Shown: piece by piece, positions 1 to 6,166 of the stretch
Position numbering within the stretch: position 1 is the stretch's first letter
Layout: every line of letters begins with the position of its first letter
Origin: an uncultured Collinsella sp.
Lineage (GTDB): Bacteria > Actinomycetota > Coriobacteriia > Coriobacteriales > Coriobacteriaceae
NCBI GenBank assembly: GCA_902496775.1
Contig: CABVCF010000019.1
Location: 1-27,291 of the forward strand
Length of the DNA: 27,291 nt
Direction of reading: 5' to 3'
The notes under the pieces: model-generated
What the model was told of the DNA's origin: nothing
The model's database searches: none
What the model saw: only the letters and a program-made list of their open reading frames with translations
Made by a program: the position numbers and the translations under genes

Positions 1-42
1 TGAAACACCCGTGCACCCCCGCCGTTAAAAACCGTGCTAAAA

Positions 43-2691
43 CTAGCAGACGGCGTAGTCCTGAGGCTCGCGGCCGTAGTAGGCGTCCAGGTAGAGCTCC
101 TTGATCTCGCTCATGAGCGGGTAGCGCGGGTTGGCGCCGGTGCACTGGTCGTTGAATGCCTGCTCGGTCATCTCGTCGAGGGTGTCGAGGAAGTACTGCT
201 CGTCAACACCGTAGTCGGCGATGGTCTTCTTGACGCCGATGAAGTCCTTGAGCTCCTCGAGCTTCGTGATGAAGTTCTCGAAGACCTCCTTGTCGTCCTT
301 GCCCTCGATGCCGCAGTACTTGGCCATCTCGGCGTAGTTGTGCAGCGCGTTGGGGTAAGGATACTGGGAGAAGGTACCCATTTTGACGGGAGCCTCGGCG
401 GCGTTGTAGCGCATGACGCGGGTCAGGATGACGGCGTTGGCGAGGCCGTGGGGCAGGTGATGGAAAGCGCCGAGCTTGTGAGCCATGGAGTGGTTGAGGC
501 CCAGGAAGGCGTTGGCGAAGGCCATACCGGCCATGCAGGAGGCGTTGTGCATCTCCTCGCGGGCGTGCGGGTCCTTGGCGCCGTTCGTGAAGCTGGAGGG
601 CAGGTTCTCGAAGACGAGCTTGGCAGCGCGCTCGGAGAGGCCCTTGGTGTAGTCGGAAGCCATGATGGAGACGTAGGACTCGATGGCGTGGGTCATGACG
701 TCGATGCCGGAGGCAGCGGTCAGGCCGCGCGGGGCGGTCATGCAGTTGTCGGCGTCGACGATAGCCATGTTGGGGAGCAGCGCGTAGTCGGCGAGCGGCC
801 ACTTGATGCCGGTCTCCTTGTCGGTGATGATGGCGAACGGCGTGCACTCGGAGCCGGTACCCGAGGAGGTCGGGACGGCGACGAAGTAGGCCTTCTTGCC
901 CATCTCGGGGAAGGTGAAGATACGCTTGCGGATGTCCATGAAGTCCATGGCCATGTCCTCAAACTTGCACTCGGGGTGCTCGTACATCATCCACATGATC
1001 TTGCCGGCGTCCATAGCGGAGCCACCGCCGACGGCGATGATGACGTCCGGCTCAAAGAGAGCCATCTGCTTGGCGCCGCGACGTGCGCACTGCAGCGACG
1101 GATCGGGCTCGACGTCGTAGAAGCAGTCGTGGGCGATGCCCATCTCGTCGAGCTTGGCCTCGATGGCGCGGGTGTTGCCATTCTTGAAGAGGAACTGGTC
1201 GGTGACGATGAAGGCGCGCTTCTTGCCCATGACGTTGCCAAGCTCGTCGAGGGCGACGGGCGTGGAACCCTTCTTGAAGTAGACCTTCTCGGGAGCGCGG
1301 AACCACAGCATGTTCTCACGGCGCTCGGCCACAGTCTTAACGTTGATCAAGTGCTTCACCCCAACGTTCTCGGAGACGGAGTTGCCGCCCCAGGAGCCGC
1401 AGCCCAGGGTCAGAGACGGCTTCATGCCAAAGTTGTACAGGTCACCGATACCACCGTGCGAGGACGGGGTGTTGATGACGATACGGCAGGCCTTCATGAC
1501 GTGCTCGAACAGGCTGATCTTCTCGGCCTGGGCGGGGTGCACGTAGAGAGAGGCGGTGTGGCCCGGGCCACCGGCGAGCACCAGGTGCTCGGCCTTGTCG
1601 ACGGCCTCCTGGAAGTCCTTGGCGTGGTACATGGCCAGGACCGGGGAGAGCTTCTCGTGGGAGAACTCCTCCTTGGCGGGGTCGGTGGAGGTGACCTCGG
1701 CGATCAGGATCTTGGTCTTGGCGGGAACCTCGATGCCGGCGAGCTCGGCGATCTTGGCAGCGGCCATGCCGGGGATGCGGTGATCGAGAGCGCCGTTCTT
1801 GAACATGGCGGCACGCAGGGCCTCCATTTCGGCACCCTGCTTGACGAAGTAGCAGCCGCGCTTCTGGAACTCGGCCTTAACCTGGTCATAGATGCTGTCG
1901 ATTACGGTCACGGACTGCTCGGAAGCGCAGATCATGCCGTTGTCGAAGGTCTTGGAGTGGATGATGGAGTTGACGGCGAGCAGCACGTCGGCGGTGTCGT
2001 CGATGACAACCGGGGTGTTACCGGCGCCAACGCCCAGGGCGGGCTTGCCCGAGGAGTAAGCGGCCTTGACCATGCCCGGGCCACCGGTGGCGAGGATGAT
2101 GTCGACGTCGCGCATGACCATGTTGGTCAGCTCGATGGAGGGGACATCGACCCAGCCGATGATGCCCTCGGGGGCGCCGGCCTTGACGGCGGCGTCAAGC
2201 ACGAGCTTGGCGGCGGCGATGGTGCACTTGGCGGCTGCCGGGTGCGGGGAGATGATGATGGCGTTGCGGGTCTTCAGGCAGATCAGCGTCTTGAAGATCG
2301 CGGTGGAGGTGGGGTTGGTCGTCGGGATGACGGCGCCCACGATGCCGATGGGCTCGGCGATCTTGGTGATGCCGTAAGCCTCGTCGCGCTCCAGGACACC
2401 ACAGGTCTTGGTGTTCTTGTAAGCGTTGTAGATGTACTCTGCGGCGTAGTGGTTCTTGATGACCTTGTCCTCAAGAACGCCGCGGCCGGTCTCCTCGATG
2501 GCCAACTTCGCCAACGGGATACGAGCCTTGTTGGCGGCCATGGCGGCCTCATAGAAGATCTTGTCGACCTGCTCCTGCGTGTACGTAGCAAAAAGCGCCT
2601 GGGCCTCTCGCATCTGAGCGAGCTTGGCCTCAAGCGCCTCTACGTTGTCCACAATTGCGGGAGTAGTGTTTTCCGGTGACTTTTTCACCAT
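43..2691 (-). CDS. adhE: Bifunctional acetaldehyde-CoA/alcohol dehydrogenase AdhE
   Basis: Converts acetyl-CoA to acetaldehyde and then ethanol, using two NADH, in the cytoplasm; this is a major redox outlet in fermentation. The 882-residue product has the usual full AdhE length and order. The N-terminal aldehyde dehydrogenase half carries its catalytic cysteine at C255 in the segment NGMICASEQS. The C-terminal iron-dependent alcohol dehydrogenase half has the nucleotide-binding GGGSAMD at 555-561 and the expected metal ligands D664, H668, H734 and H748, spaced as in E. coli AdhE. The ATG is preceded by AAGGAG at 2698-2703 with 6-nt spacing. It is a single-gene unit; no convincing terminator is visible in the 42 bases left downstream. 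No frameshift or missing key residue is seen. The identification is very secure. Confidence 0.97.
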   Translation of the reverse strand: MVKKSPENTTPAIVDNVEALEAKLAQMREAQALFATYTQEQVDKIFYEAAMAANKARIPLAKLAIEETGRGVLEDKVIKNHYAAEYIYNAYKNTKTCGVLERDEAYGITKIAEPIGIVGAVIPTTNPTSTAIFKTLICLKTRNAIIISPHPAAAKCTIAAAKLVLDAAVKAGAPEGIIGWVDVPSIELTNMVMRDVDIILATGGPGMVKAAYSSGKPALGVGAGNTPVVIDDTADVLLAVNSIIHSKTFDNGMICASEQSVTVIDSIYDQVKAEFQKRGCYFVKQGAEMEALRAAMFKNGALDHRIPGMAAAKIAELAGIEVPAKTKILIAEVTSTDPAKEEFSHEKLSPVLAMYHAKDFQEAVDKAEHLVLAGGPGHTASLYVHPAQAEKISLFEHVMKACRIVINTPSSHGGIGDLYNFGMKPSLTLGCGSWGGNSVSENVGVKHLINVKTVAERRENMLWFRAPEKVYFKKGSTPVALDELGNVMGKKRAFIVTDQFLFKNGNTRAIEAKLDEMGIAHDCFYDVEPDPSLQCARRGAKQMALFEPDVIIAVGGGSAMDAGKIMWMMYEHPECKFEDMAMDFMDIRKRIFTFPEMGKKAYFVAVPTSSGTGSECTPFAIITDKETGIKWPLADYALLPNMAIVDADNCMTAPRGLTAASGIDVMTHAIESYVSIMASDYTKGLSERAAKLVFENLPSSFTNGAKDPHAREEMHNASCMAGMAFANAFLGLNHSMAHKLGAFHHLPHGLANAVILTRVMRYNAAEAPVKMGTFSQYPYPNALHNYAEMAKYCGIEGKDDKEVFENFITKLEELKDFIGVKKTIADYGVDEQYFLDTLDEMTEQAFNDQCTGANPRYPLMSEIKELYLDAYYGREPQDYAVC

Positions 2692-2780
2692 TTGTGTCTC
2701 CTTGCGATCGGAGATTTACCCTACGCCTTGCATGATAGCAAGAAATTATTCGGCGAACGGTAAGATTCCCGTAAAAGACA

Positions 2781-2820
2781 AACTAAAACGCTTCAACTAA
2801 ATGAAGCGATTCAACTAAAA
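2781..2820 (-). promoter_or_regulatory. Candidate operator region upstream of adhE (iterated AACTAAA repeats and an inverted repeat)
   Basis: AACTAAA (TTTAGTT on the adhE strand) occurs three times, at 2781-2787, 2795-2801 and 2813-2819. TTCAACTAAA is a direct repeat at 2792-2801 and 2810-2819. A perfect 7-bp inverted repeat, CGCTTCA/TGAAGCG, spans 2789-2808 with a 6-nt centre. The cluster lies 90-130 bp upstream of the adhE ATG, where a regulator would act. adhE genes are often controlled by the NADH-sensing repressor Rex, but this is not a clear Rex consensus, so the regulator is unknown. I could not assign a firm -10/-35 pair. Confidence 0.4.
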
Positions 2821-2840
2821 CCATCTGCTTTGTCGCCCTG

Positions 2841-2887
2841 CTCATTGGGGACAGACTTACATGAGTGCTTTCACTCATTTGGGACAG
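2841..2887 (+). repeat. Left REP-like repeat flanking the transposase gene
   Basis: This 47-bp unit starts and ends with near-identical 14-mers, CTCATTGGGGACAG (2841-2854) and CTCATTTGGGACAG (2874-2887). Between and overlapping them is a perfect hairpin, ATGAGTG (2861-2867), loop CTTT, CACTCAT (2872-2878). The same unit occurs in opposite orientation at 3842-3888 with three mismatches. Short palindromic repeats in inverted pairs around a RAYT gene are the classic REPtron/BIME arrangement, so I infer these are substrates of the transposase between them. Confidence 0.75.
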
Positions 2888-3020
2888 ACATCGTTTTGCC
2901 ATTTTGCCGTTCTGAACCTGTTTTTGCCGCTCATTGGATAAAAATAGATCACAGGCTCAGCATTTCGCGTTCCTTCTCTCCTTTTAGGTGTTGCCTGTTC
3001 AGTTTTTGAAAGGAGAGATT

Positions 3021-3797
3021 ATGCCTCGATGTGCCCGCGCCGTTTCGCTCACCGGTTATTACCACGTCTTTGACCGTGGTAACTCTAAACAGATTATTTT
3101 TGAAGATGACTCTGACCGATATCGTTTCTTATCGGACATCTCGGACAGGTTCGCGCACCATAAAGTGGCGGTGTTGGCTTGGTGCCTTATGGACAATCAC
3201 TTCCATTTGATGGTTGATGACCCATTTGACAATCTTTCAAAGGCAATGCAGTGTGCGCTGACTGCGTATGCCAAGTATTTCAATGGGAAAACGGGGAGAA
3301 CAGGCCATCTGTTTGACAATCGCTATTCACGGGTCGCGGTCGAGTCGGACACGCAGGCGGTACAGCTGCTCGATTATATCCATCTCAATCCCGTGAAAGG
3401 TGCGCTCGACTCGCTCGAGGCGTACCGCTGGTCAAGCTACAAGGCATATCAGCTGGGCTATGATCCCTTTGACATCTGTGACGCGGCTCCTATGCTCGAT
3501 ATCGTCGGAGGCTCCCGTTGCTATTGCGAGCATCTCGAGGAAGTTGCCGGGCGCACTTGGTCAGTGGAGGTTCTTCCACGCCGGCGGATCCCCGATGAGG
3601 AGGCCCTTTCCATTGCGCACGAAGTCCTGCCGAGCATAGATCCTGCGCTGCTCAAGGCCCTGCCACGCCCCGATCGCGATGCCTGTCTGCTGAGGCTCAG
3701 GCGGGCACATCTCACGGTCAAGCAAATTGCCCGTATCACCGGCATTGGCGCTACAAGCGTGACCAAGGCCACTGTGGGCTGGAGGGAGGCTGCGTGA
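3021..3797 (+). CDS. REP-associated tyrosine transposase (RAYT, Y1/HUH family)
   Basis: Predicted single-strand DNA nuclease of the IS200/IS605-related Y1 family. Such domesticated RAYT proteins cleave and possibly disperse REP palindromes. The 258-residue product has the HUH metal-binding motif in DNHFHLM (H60, H62) and the family signature YIHLNPVKG, with Y119 the likely catalytic tyrosine. The C-terminus (about 215-258) contains a helix-turn-helix-like segment, LTVKQIARITGIG, seen in some Y1 subgroups. The ATG at 3021 follows AAAGGAG with 5-nt spacing; an in-frame TTG at 2988 has no such site. The first third of the gene is AT-richer than its neighbours, which suggests horizontal acquisition. 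It is flanked by inverted 47-bp repeats at 2841-2887 and 3842-3888. The reading frame is intact and both motifs are present, so it may be active. Confidence 0.9.
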   Translation: MPRCARAVSLTGYYHVFDRGNSKQIIFEDDSDRYRFLSDISDRFAHHKVAVLAWCLMDNHFHLMVDDPFDNLSKAMQCALTAYAKYFNGKTGRTGHLFDNRYSRVAVESDTQAVQLLDYIHLNPVKGALDSLEAYRWSSYKAYQLGYDPFDICDAAPMLDIVGGSRCYCEHLEEVAGRTWSVEVLPRRRIPDEEALSIAHEVLPSIDPALLKALPRPDRDACLLRLRRAHLTVKQIARITGIGATSVTKATVGWREAA

Positions 3798-3841
3798 GGC
3801 TGGGCAGGACCTGATCATGGCGCCGCATGTGTACGTCACGT

Positions 3842-3888
3842 CTGTCCCCAATGCGTGAAAGCACTCATGTAAGCCTGTCCCCAATGAG
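3842..3888 (-). repeat. Right REP-like repeat, inverted copy of 2841-2887
   Basis: In reverse complement this matches the left copy with three substitutions over 47 bp. Its 14-mers are CTGTCCCCAATGCG (3842-3855) and CTGTCCCCAATGAG (3875-3888). The internal hairpin pairs ATGCGTG (3852-3858) with CACTCAT (3862-3868), with one mismatch. It begins 44 bp after the transposase stop codon and ends 5 bp before the rpmB terminator stem. Confidence 0.75.
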
Positions 3889-3891
3889 TGC

Positions 3892-3924
3892 AAAAAGGCG
3901 CCCTCCGTAGGGGAGGACGCCTTT
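3892..3924 (-). terminator. Intrinsic terminator of rpmB
   Basis: Read on the minus strand, AAAGGCG-(T)-CCTCCC (3924-3911) pairs with GGGAGG-CGCCTTT (3906-3894), giving a 13-bp stem with one bulged base and a 4-nt loop (3907-3910). The stem continues straight into a T-run (3896-3892). It lies about 70 nt beyond the rpmB stop. On the plus strand the stem lacks a long T-tract, so it should act mainly for rpmB. Confidence 0.8.
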
Positions 3925-3992
3925 GGTAAGTTCTATATGAACGCGAGGTCTTTGACCCGGAGAGTCCGAGGTACTTGTTGGTAAGACCTTAT

Positions 3993-4181
3993 TTAGGAGC
4001 GCGCAACCTTGCCGGACTTGAGGCAGGTGGAGCAAACGTTCATCTTGCGACGGTGACCATCGACGACGACGTAGACGCGCTGGATGTTGGGGCGGAACTT
4101 ACGGTTGGTGACGCGGTGAGAGTGGCTGATGGAGCGACCGGCAACGGGGTGCTTACCGCAAACTTCGCAAACTTTGGACAT
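3993..4181 (-). CDS. rpmB: Large ribosomal subunit protein bL28
   Basis: Component of the 50S ribosomal subunit. The 62-residue protein begins MSKVCEVCGKHP and ends with CSTCLKSGKVARS. C5, C8, C50 and C53 form two CxxC pairs, so this is the zinc-binding (C+) form of L28. The basic central segment SHSHRVTNRKFRPN is typical of the family. The ATG at 4181 follows AAGGAGG at 4189-4195 with 7-nt spacing; a longer in-frame start at 4229 lacks a Shine-Dalgarno sequence and coincides with the predicted transcription start. It is transcribed alone from an extended -10 promoter (4236-4244) and ends at its own hairpin. Confidence 0.96.
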   Translation of the reverse strand: MSKVCEVCGKHPVAGRSISHSHRVTNRKFRPNIQRVYVVVDGHRRKMNVCSTCLKSGKVARS

Positions 4182-4235
4182 AACTGACCCTCCTTGGGCG
4201 ACAAACGAACATGTCGCGTTAACAAACAAGCCTGA

Positions 4236-4244
4236 ACTATAGCA
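4236..4244 (-). promoter_or_regulatory. rpmB promoter, extended -10 element
   Basis: On the minus strand the sequence is TGC-TATAGT, an extended -10 hexamer (TATAGT at 4241-4236). The predicted transcript starts near 4229, giving a leader of about 48 nt. No good -35 hexamer is placed 16-18 bp upstream, which fits extended -10 dependence. The same GTGCTATAGT 10-mer precedes rpsT. Confidence 0.6.
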
Positions 4245-4472
4245 CAGAAGCAGCTCCCTGTGCGCAATCTACACAGAGATATTCCTCTTTTGGCGATAGT
4301 GCCCACGCCACGGCCCTGGACGTAGATCCGATTTGCGTGCAGCAGAGGGGATTATGCCAGCTCGTGCGTGTGTTTTCAAGCTCGTCCCACAAATATATAT
4401 AGGTTTATGGAGCATTGGGCTCCGTTTACGGATTGCTCTGTATTTATGCTCGCAATTAAGCTCGAGGTTGGC
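4245..4472. other. Intergenic region between the divergent rpmB and pyrR promoters
   Basis: No gene is supported here. The only structure I see is a small hairpin, GGAGC-ATTGG-GCTCC (4409-4423), next to an AT-rich ATATATATA run (4393-4401). The rpmB promoter lies just left and the pyr promoter just right of the segment. I found no tRNA-like fold or known riboswitch. Confidence 0.5.
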
Positions 4473-4478
4473 TACACT
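4473..4478 (+). promoter_or_regulatory. Putative pyr operon -10 element
   Basis: TACACT preceded by GG resembles the other -10 elements in this window (TAnnnT after GGG or GGC). Transcription would start near 4485, giving a leader of about 150 nt that contains exactly the attenuator structures described for 4497-4593. A convincing -35 hexamer is not visible. Confidence 0.4.
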
Positions 4479-4496
4479 ATCCCTTGACCATTAAAG

Positions 4497-4593
4497 GGGT
4501 ACGAGATACCCACATGGAATTACATAGCTGCCAAAGAGCAGCCTTTCCTGTGGGTGTCTGGTCCGCTTTAAGCGGTCGGGCATCTATTTTTTT
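4497..4593 (+). promoter_or_regulatory. PyrR-type transcription attenuator in the pyr leader
   Basis: Three overlapping structures are visible. First, a hairpin GGGTA-CGAGA-TACCC (4497-4511), whose loop contains the GNGA element typical of PyrR-binding loops. Second, an antiterminator of 10 bp, GATACCCACA (4505-4514) with TGTGGGTGTC (4549-4558), enclosing a GCTGC/GCAGC hairpin. Third, a terminator stem from 4551 to 4586 (one mismatch, one bulge) followed by seven T (4587-4593). The antiterminator shares bases with both other structures, so the folds are mutually exclusive. In the established Bacillus model, UMP-bound PyrR stabilises the first hairpin, which frees the terminator. Assignment of the first hairpin as the PyrR site is inference. 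Confidence 0.7.
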
Positions 4594-4632
4594 GACTGTG
4601 TCAGCAGTCAAGACATGTGAGGAAGGAGATCG

Positions 4633-5217
4633 ATGGGCACGACTTCCCCCAAGGCGGTCATCATGGACGAGACCGCCGTCAATCGAGCGATGACCCGCAT
4701 CGCGCACGAGATTCTCGAGCGCAACGAGGGCTGTGAAGACCTCGCTCTGGTCGGCATTGTCACGCGCGGCGACCTTCTGGCAAAGAAGCTCGCCGAGGAG
4801 ATCAAGGAGATCGAGGGCGTCGACGTTCCGCTCGGCAGCCTCGACATCAGCTTCTACCGCGATGACTATGCGACCAATTTCGCTCCCGCGATCCACGCCA
4901 CCAACATTCCCTTTAGCGTCGACGGCAAGCGCGTCGTGCTGGTGGACGACATCCTGTACACGGGTCGTACCGTCCGCGCCGCTCTGGACGCCGTCATGGA
5001 CCTGGGCCGTCCGAGCCGTATTGAGCTGGCAGTTCTCGTTGACCGCGGTCACCGCGAGCTCCCCATCTCGCCGGACTTTGTCGGCAAGAACGTTCCCTCG
5101 TCGCACGAGGAGAACGTGCACCTATATATGAAGGAAGTCGACGGCCACACCGCCGTCGAGATTAACGACGTCGCGCCGGGTTCCCACGTGGGCTCCGCGC
5201 CGCTGGGAGGTGAGTAG
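4633..5217 (+). CDS. pyrR: Bifunctional pyr operon attenuator/uracil phosphoribosyltransferase PyrR
   Basis: RNA-binding regulator that senses UMP and PRPP and controls attenuation of the pyr operon; family members also have some uracil phosphoribosyltransferase activity. The 194-residue protein has the PRPP-binding signature VVLVDDILYTGRT at 101-113 and the family pattern SLDISFYRDD near 69-78. The ATG follows GGAAGGAG at 4621-4628, 4 nt away. It is the first gene of the operon and lies just after the attenuator, the standard autoregulatory arrangement. It carries about 10-15 residues beyond the typical 180 at its C-terminus. The next gene, pyrB, begins 4 nt after its stop. Confidence 0.95.
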   Translation: MGTTSPKAVIMDETAVNRAMTRIAHEILERNEGCEDLALVGIVTRGDLLAKKLAEEIKEIEGVDVPLGSLDISFYRDDYATNFAPAIHATNIPFSVDGKRVVLVDDILYTGRTVRAALDAVMDLGRPSRIELAVLVDRGHRELPISPDFVGKNVPSSHEENVHLYMKEVDGHTAVEINDVAPGSHVGSAPLGGE

Positions 5218-5221
5218 TACC

Positions 5222-6166
5222 GTGGCGTTCAACCATAAGCACCTGATCGACATTACCGAGTACTCCGAAGAGGACATCAAGCTCATCCTCGAGACCGCCA
5301 AGGCGTTCTCCGAGGTCAACGAGCGTGCGATCAAGAAGGTCCCCACGCTCAAGGGCAAGACCATCGTCAACATGTTCAACGAGCCCTCGACGCGCACCCG
5401 CAGCTCCTTCGAGCTTGCCGAGAAGCGCCTTTCGGCCGATAGCCTTAACTTTGGCGGCTCCTCGACCTCTACGGTCAAGGGCGAGAGCCTCGTCGACACC
5501 GTCGAGACCCTCAACGCCTATAAGATCGACTGCATCGTCGTGCGCGATAAGCACGCCGGTGCTCCCTACATCGTCACGCAGAACTCGCCCGCGAGCGTCA
5601 TCTGCGCCGGCGACGGCAAGCACAACCATCCCACGCAGGCCCTTCTCGACCTGTACACCATCTGGGAGCACAAGGGTGACTTCCACGGTCTGAAGGTCGC
5701 CGTCGTCGGCGATATCTCACACTCCCGTGTATGCGGCTCGCTGATTCCCGCTCTTAAGATCATGGGCTGCGAGACCTACGCCGTCGCCCCCGGCACGCTG
5801 CTGCCGCCGGCGCCCGAGGTTCTGGGCTGCGACCACGTGACGAGCGATCTCGATTCTGTCCTGCCCGAGCTGGACGTCGTCTACATGCTGCGCGTGCAGC
5901 AGGAGCGCCTCGAGGGTGCCCCGTTCCCGACCATTCGCGAGTACCACAAACTCTTCGGCCTGACCAAGGACCGCGAGAAGCTCATGAAGCCCGATGCGAT
6001 CATCTGCCACCCGGGCCCCATCAACCGCGGCGTCGAGTTCGACTCCTATATGGCCGACCACCCGCAACGCTCCGTCATCCTGGAGCAGGTCTACGCCGGT
6101 ATCTGCGTGCGTATGGCTATCCTGTATCTGCTGCTTGGAGGTGCCGATAATGGCCTTGCTTCTTAA
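5222..6166 (+). CDS. pyrB: Aspartate carbamoyltransferase catalytic subunit
   Basis: Condenses carbamoyl phosphate with aspartate, the committed step of UMP synthesis. The 314-residue protein has the carbamoyl-phosphate loop STRTR (56-60), HPTQAL (136-141) and, near the C-terminus, HPGPINRG. I chose GTG at 5222 because GGAGGTGA (5206-5213) sits 8 nt upstream; GTG at 5210 would overlap that site and add four residues. No pyrI regulatory chain follows, so control is expected to be through PyrR rather than by allosteric CTP binding to a regulatory subunit. Its last 17 nt overlap pyrC. Confidence 0.96.
   Translation: MAFNHKHLIDITEYSEEDIKLILETAKAFSEVNERAIKKVPTLKGKTIVNMFNEPSTRTRSSFELAEKRLSADSLNFGGSSTSTVKGESLVDTVETLNAYKIDCIVVRDKHAGAPYIVTQNSPASVICAGDGKHNHPTQALLDLYTIWEHKGDFHGLKVAVVGDISHSRVCGSLIPALKIMGCETYAVAPGTLLPPAPEVLGCDHVTSDLDSVLPELDVVYMLRVQQERLEGAPFPTIREYHKLFGLTKDREKLMKPDAIICHPGPINRGVEFDSYMADHPQRSVILEQVYAGICVRMAILYLLLGGADNGLAS

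Larger units (their letters stand above)
2692..3020. other. Intergenic region between divergent adhE and the transposase gene
   Basis: This 329-bp stretch has no credible gene. From left to right it holds the adhE ribosome binding site (2698-2703), an AT-rich segment with the AACTAAA repeats (2781-2820), the left REP-like repeat (2841-2887), an AT-rich stretch with no recognisable motif (about 2890-3005), and the transposase ribosome binding site AAAGGAG (3009-3015). Its base composition is clearly lower in GC than the coding regions around it. Confidence 0.7.

Noticed and set aside
34..2679. An 881-codon open frame antisense to adhE
   Set aside because: It mirrors adhE almost end to end, has a Val/Gly/Leu/Asp-rich composition with no recognisable motif, and has no ribosome binding site; it results from strong third-position GC bias.
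2841..2890. CRISPR-like direct repeats (two 14-mers 33 bp apart)
   Set aside because: Only two short copies in one hairpin unit, no array and no cas genes.
2841..3888. Classical insertion sequence with terminal inverted repeats
   Set aside because: The enzyme is an HUH single-strand transposase, which does not use terminal inverted repeats, and no target-site duplication is visible; REP-type repeats explain the flanks better.
3925..3992. Possible tRNA-like fold downstream of rpmB (GGTCTT...AAGACC, 3947-3988)
   Set aside because: Only a 6-bp closing stem and a 4-bp inner hairpin; no anticodon or T-arm features, so it is treated as rpmB 3' untranslated sequence.
5994..6149. Upstream extension of pyrC
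   Set aside because: The extra residues are an out-of-frame reading of pyrB; a clear ribosome binding site marks the ATG at 6150.
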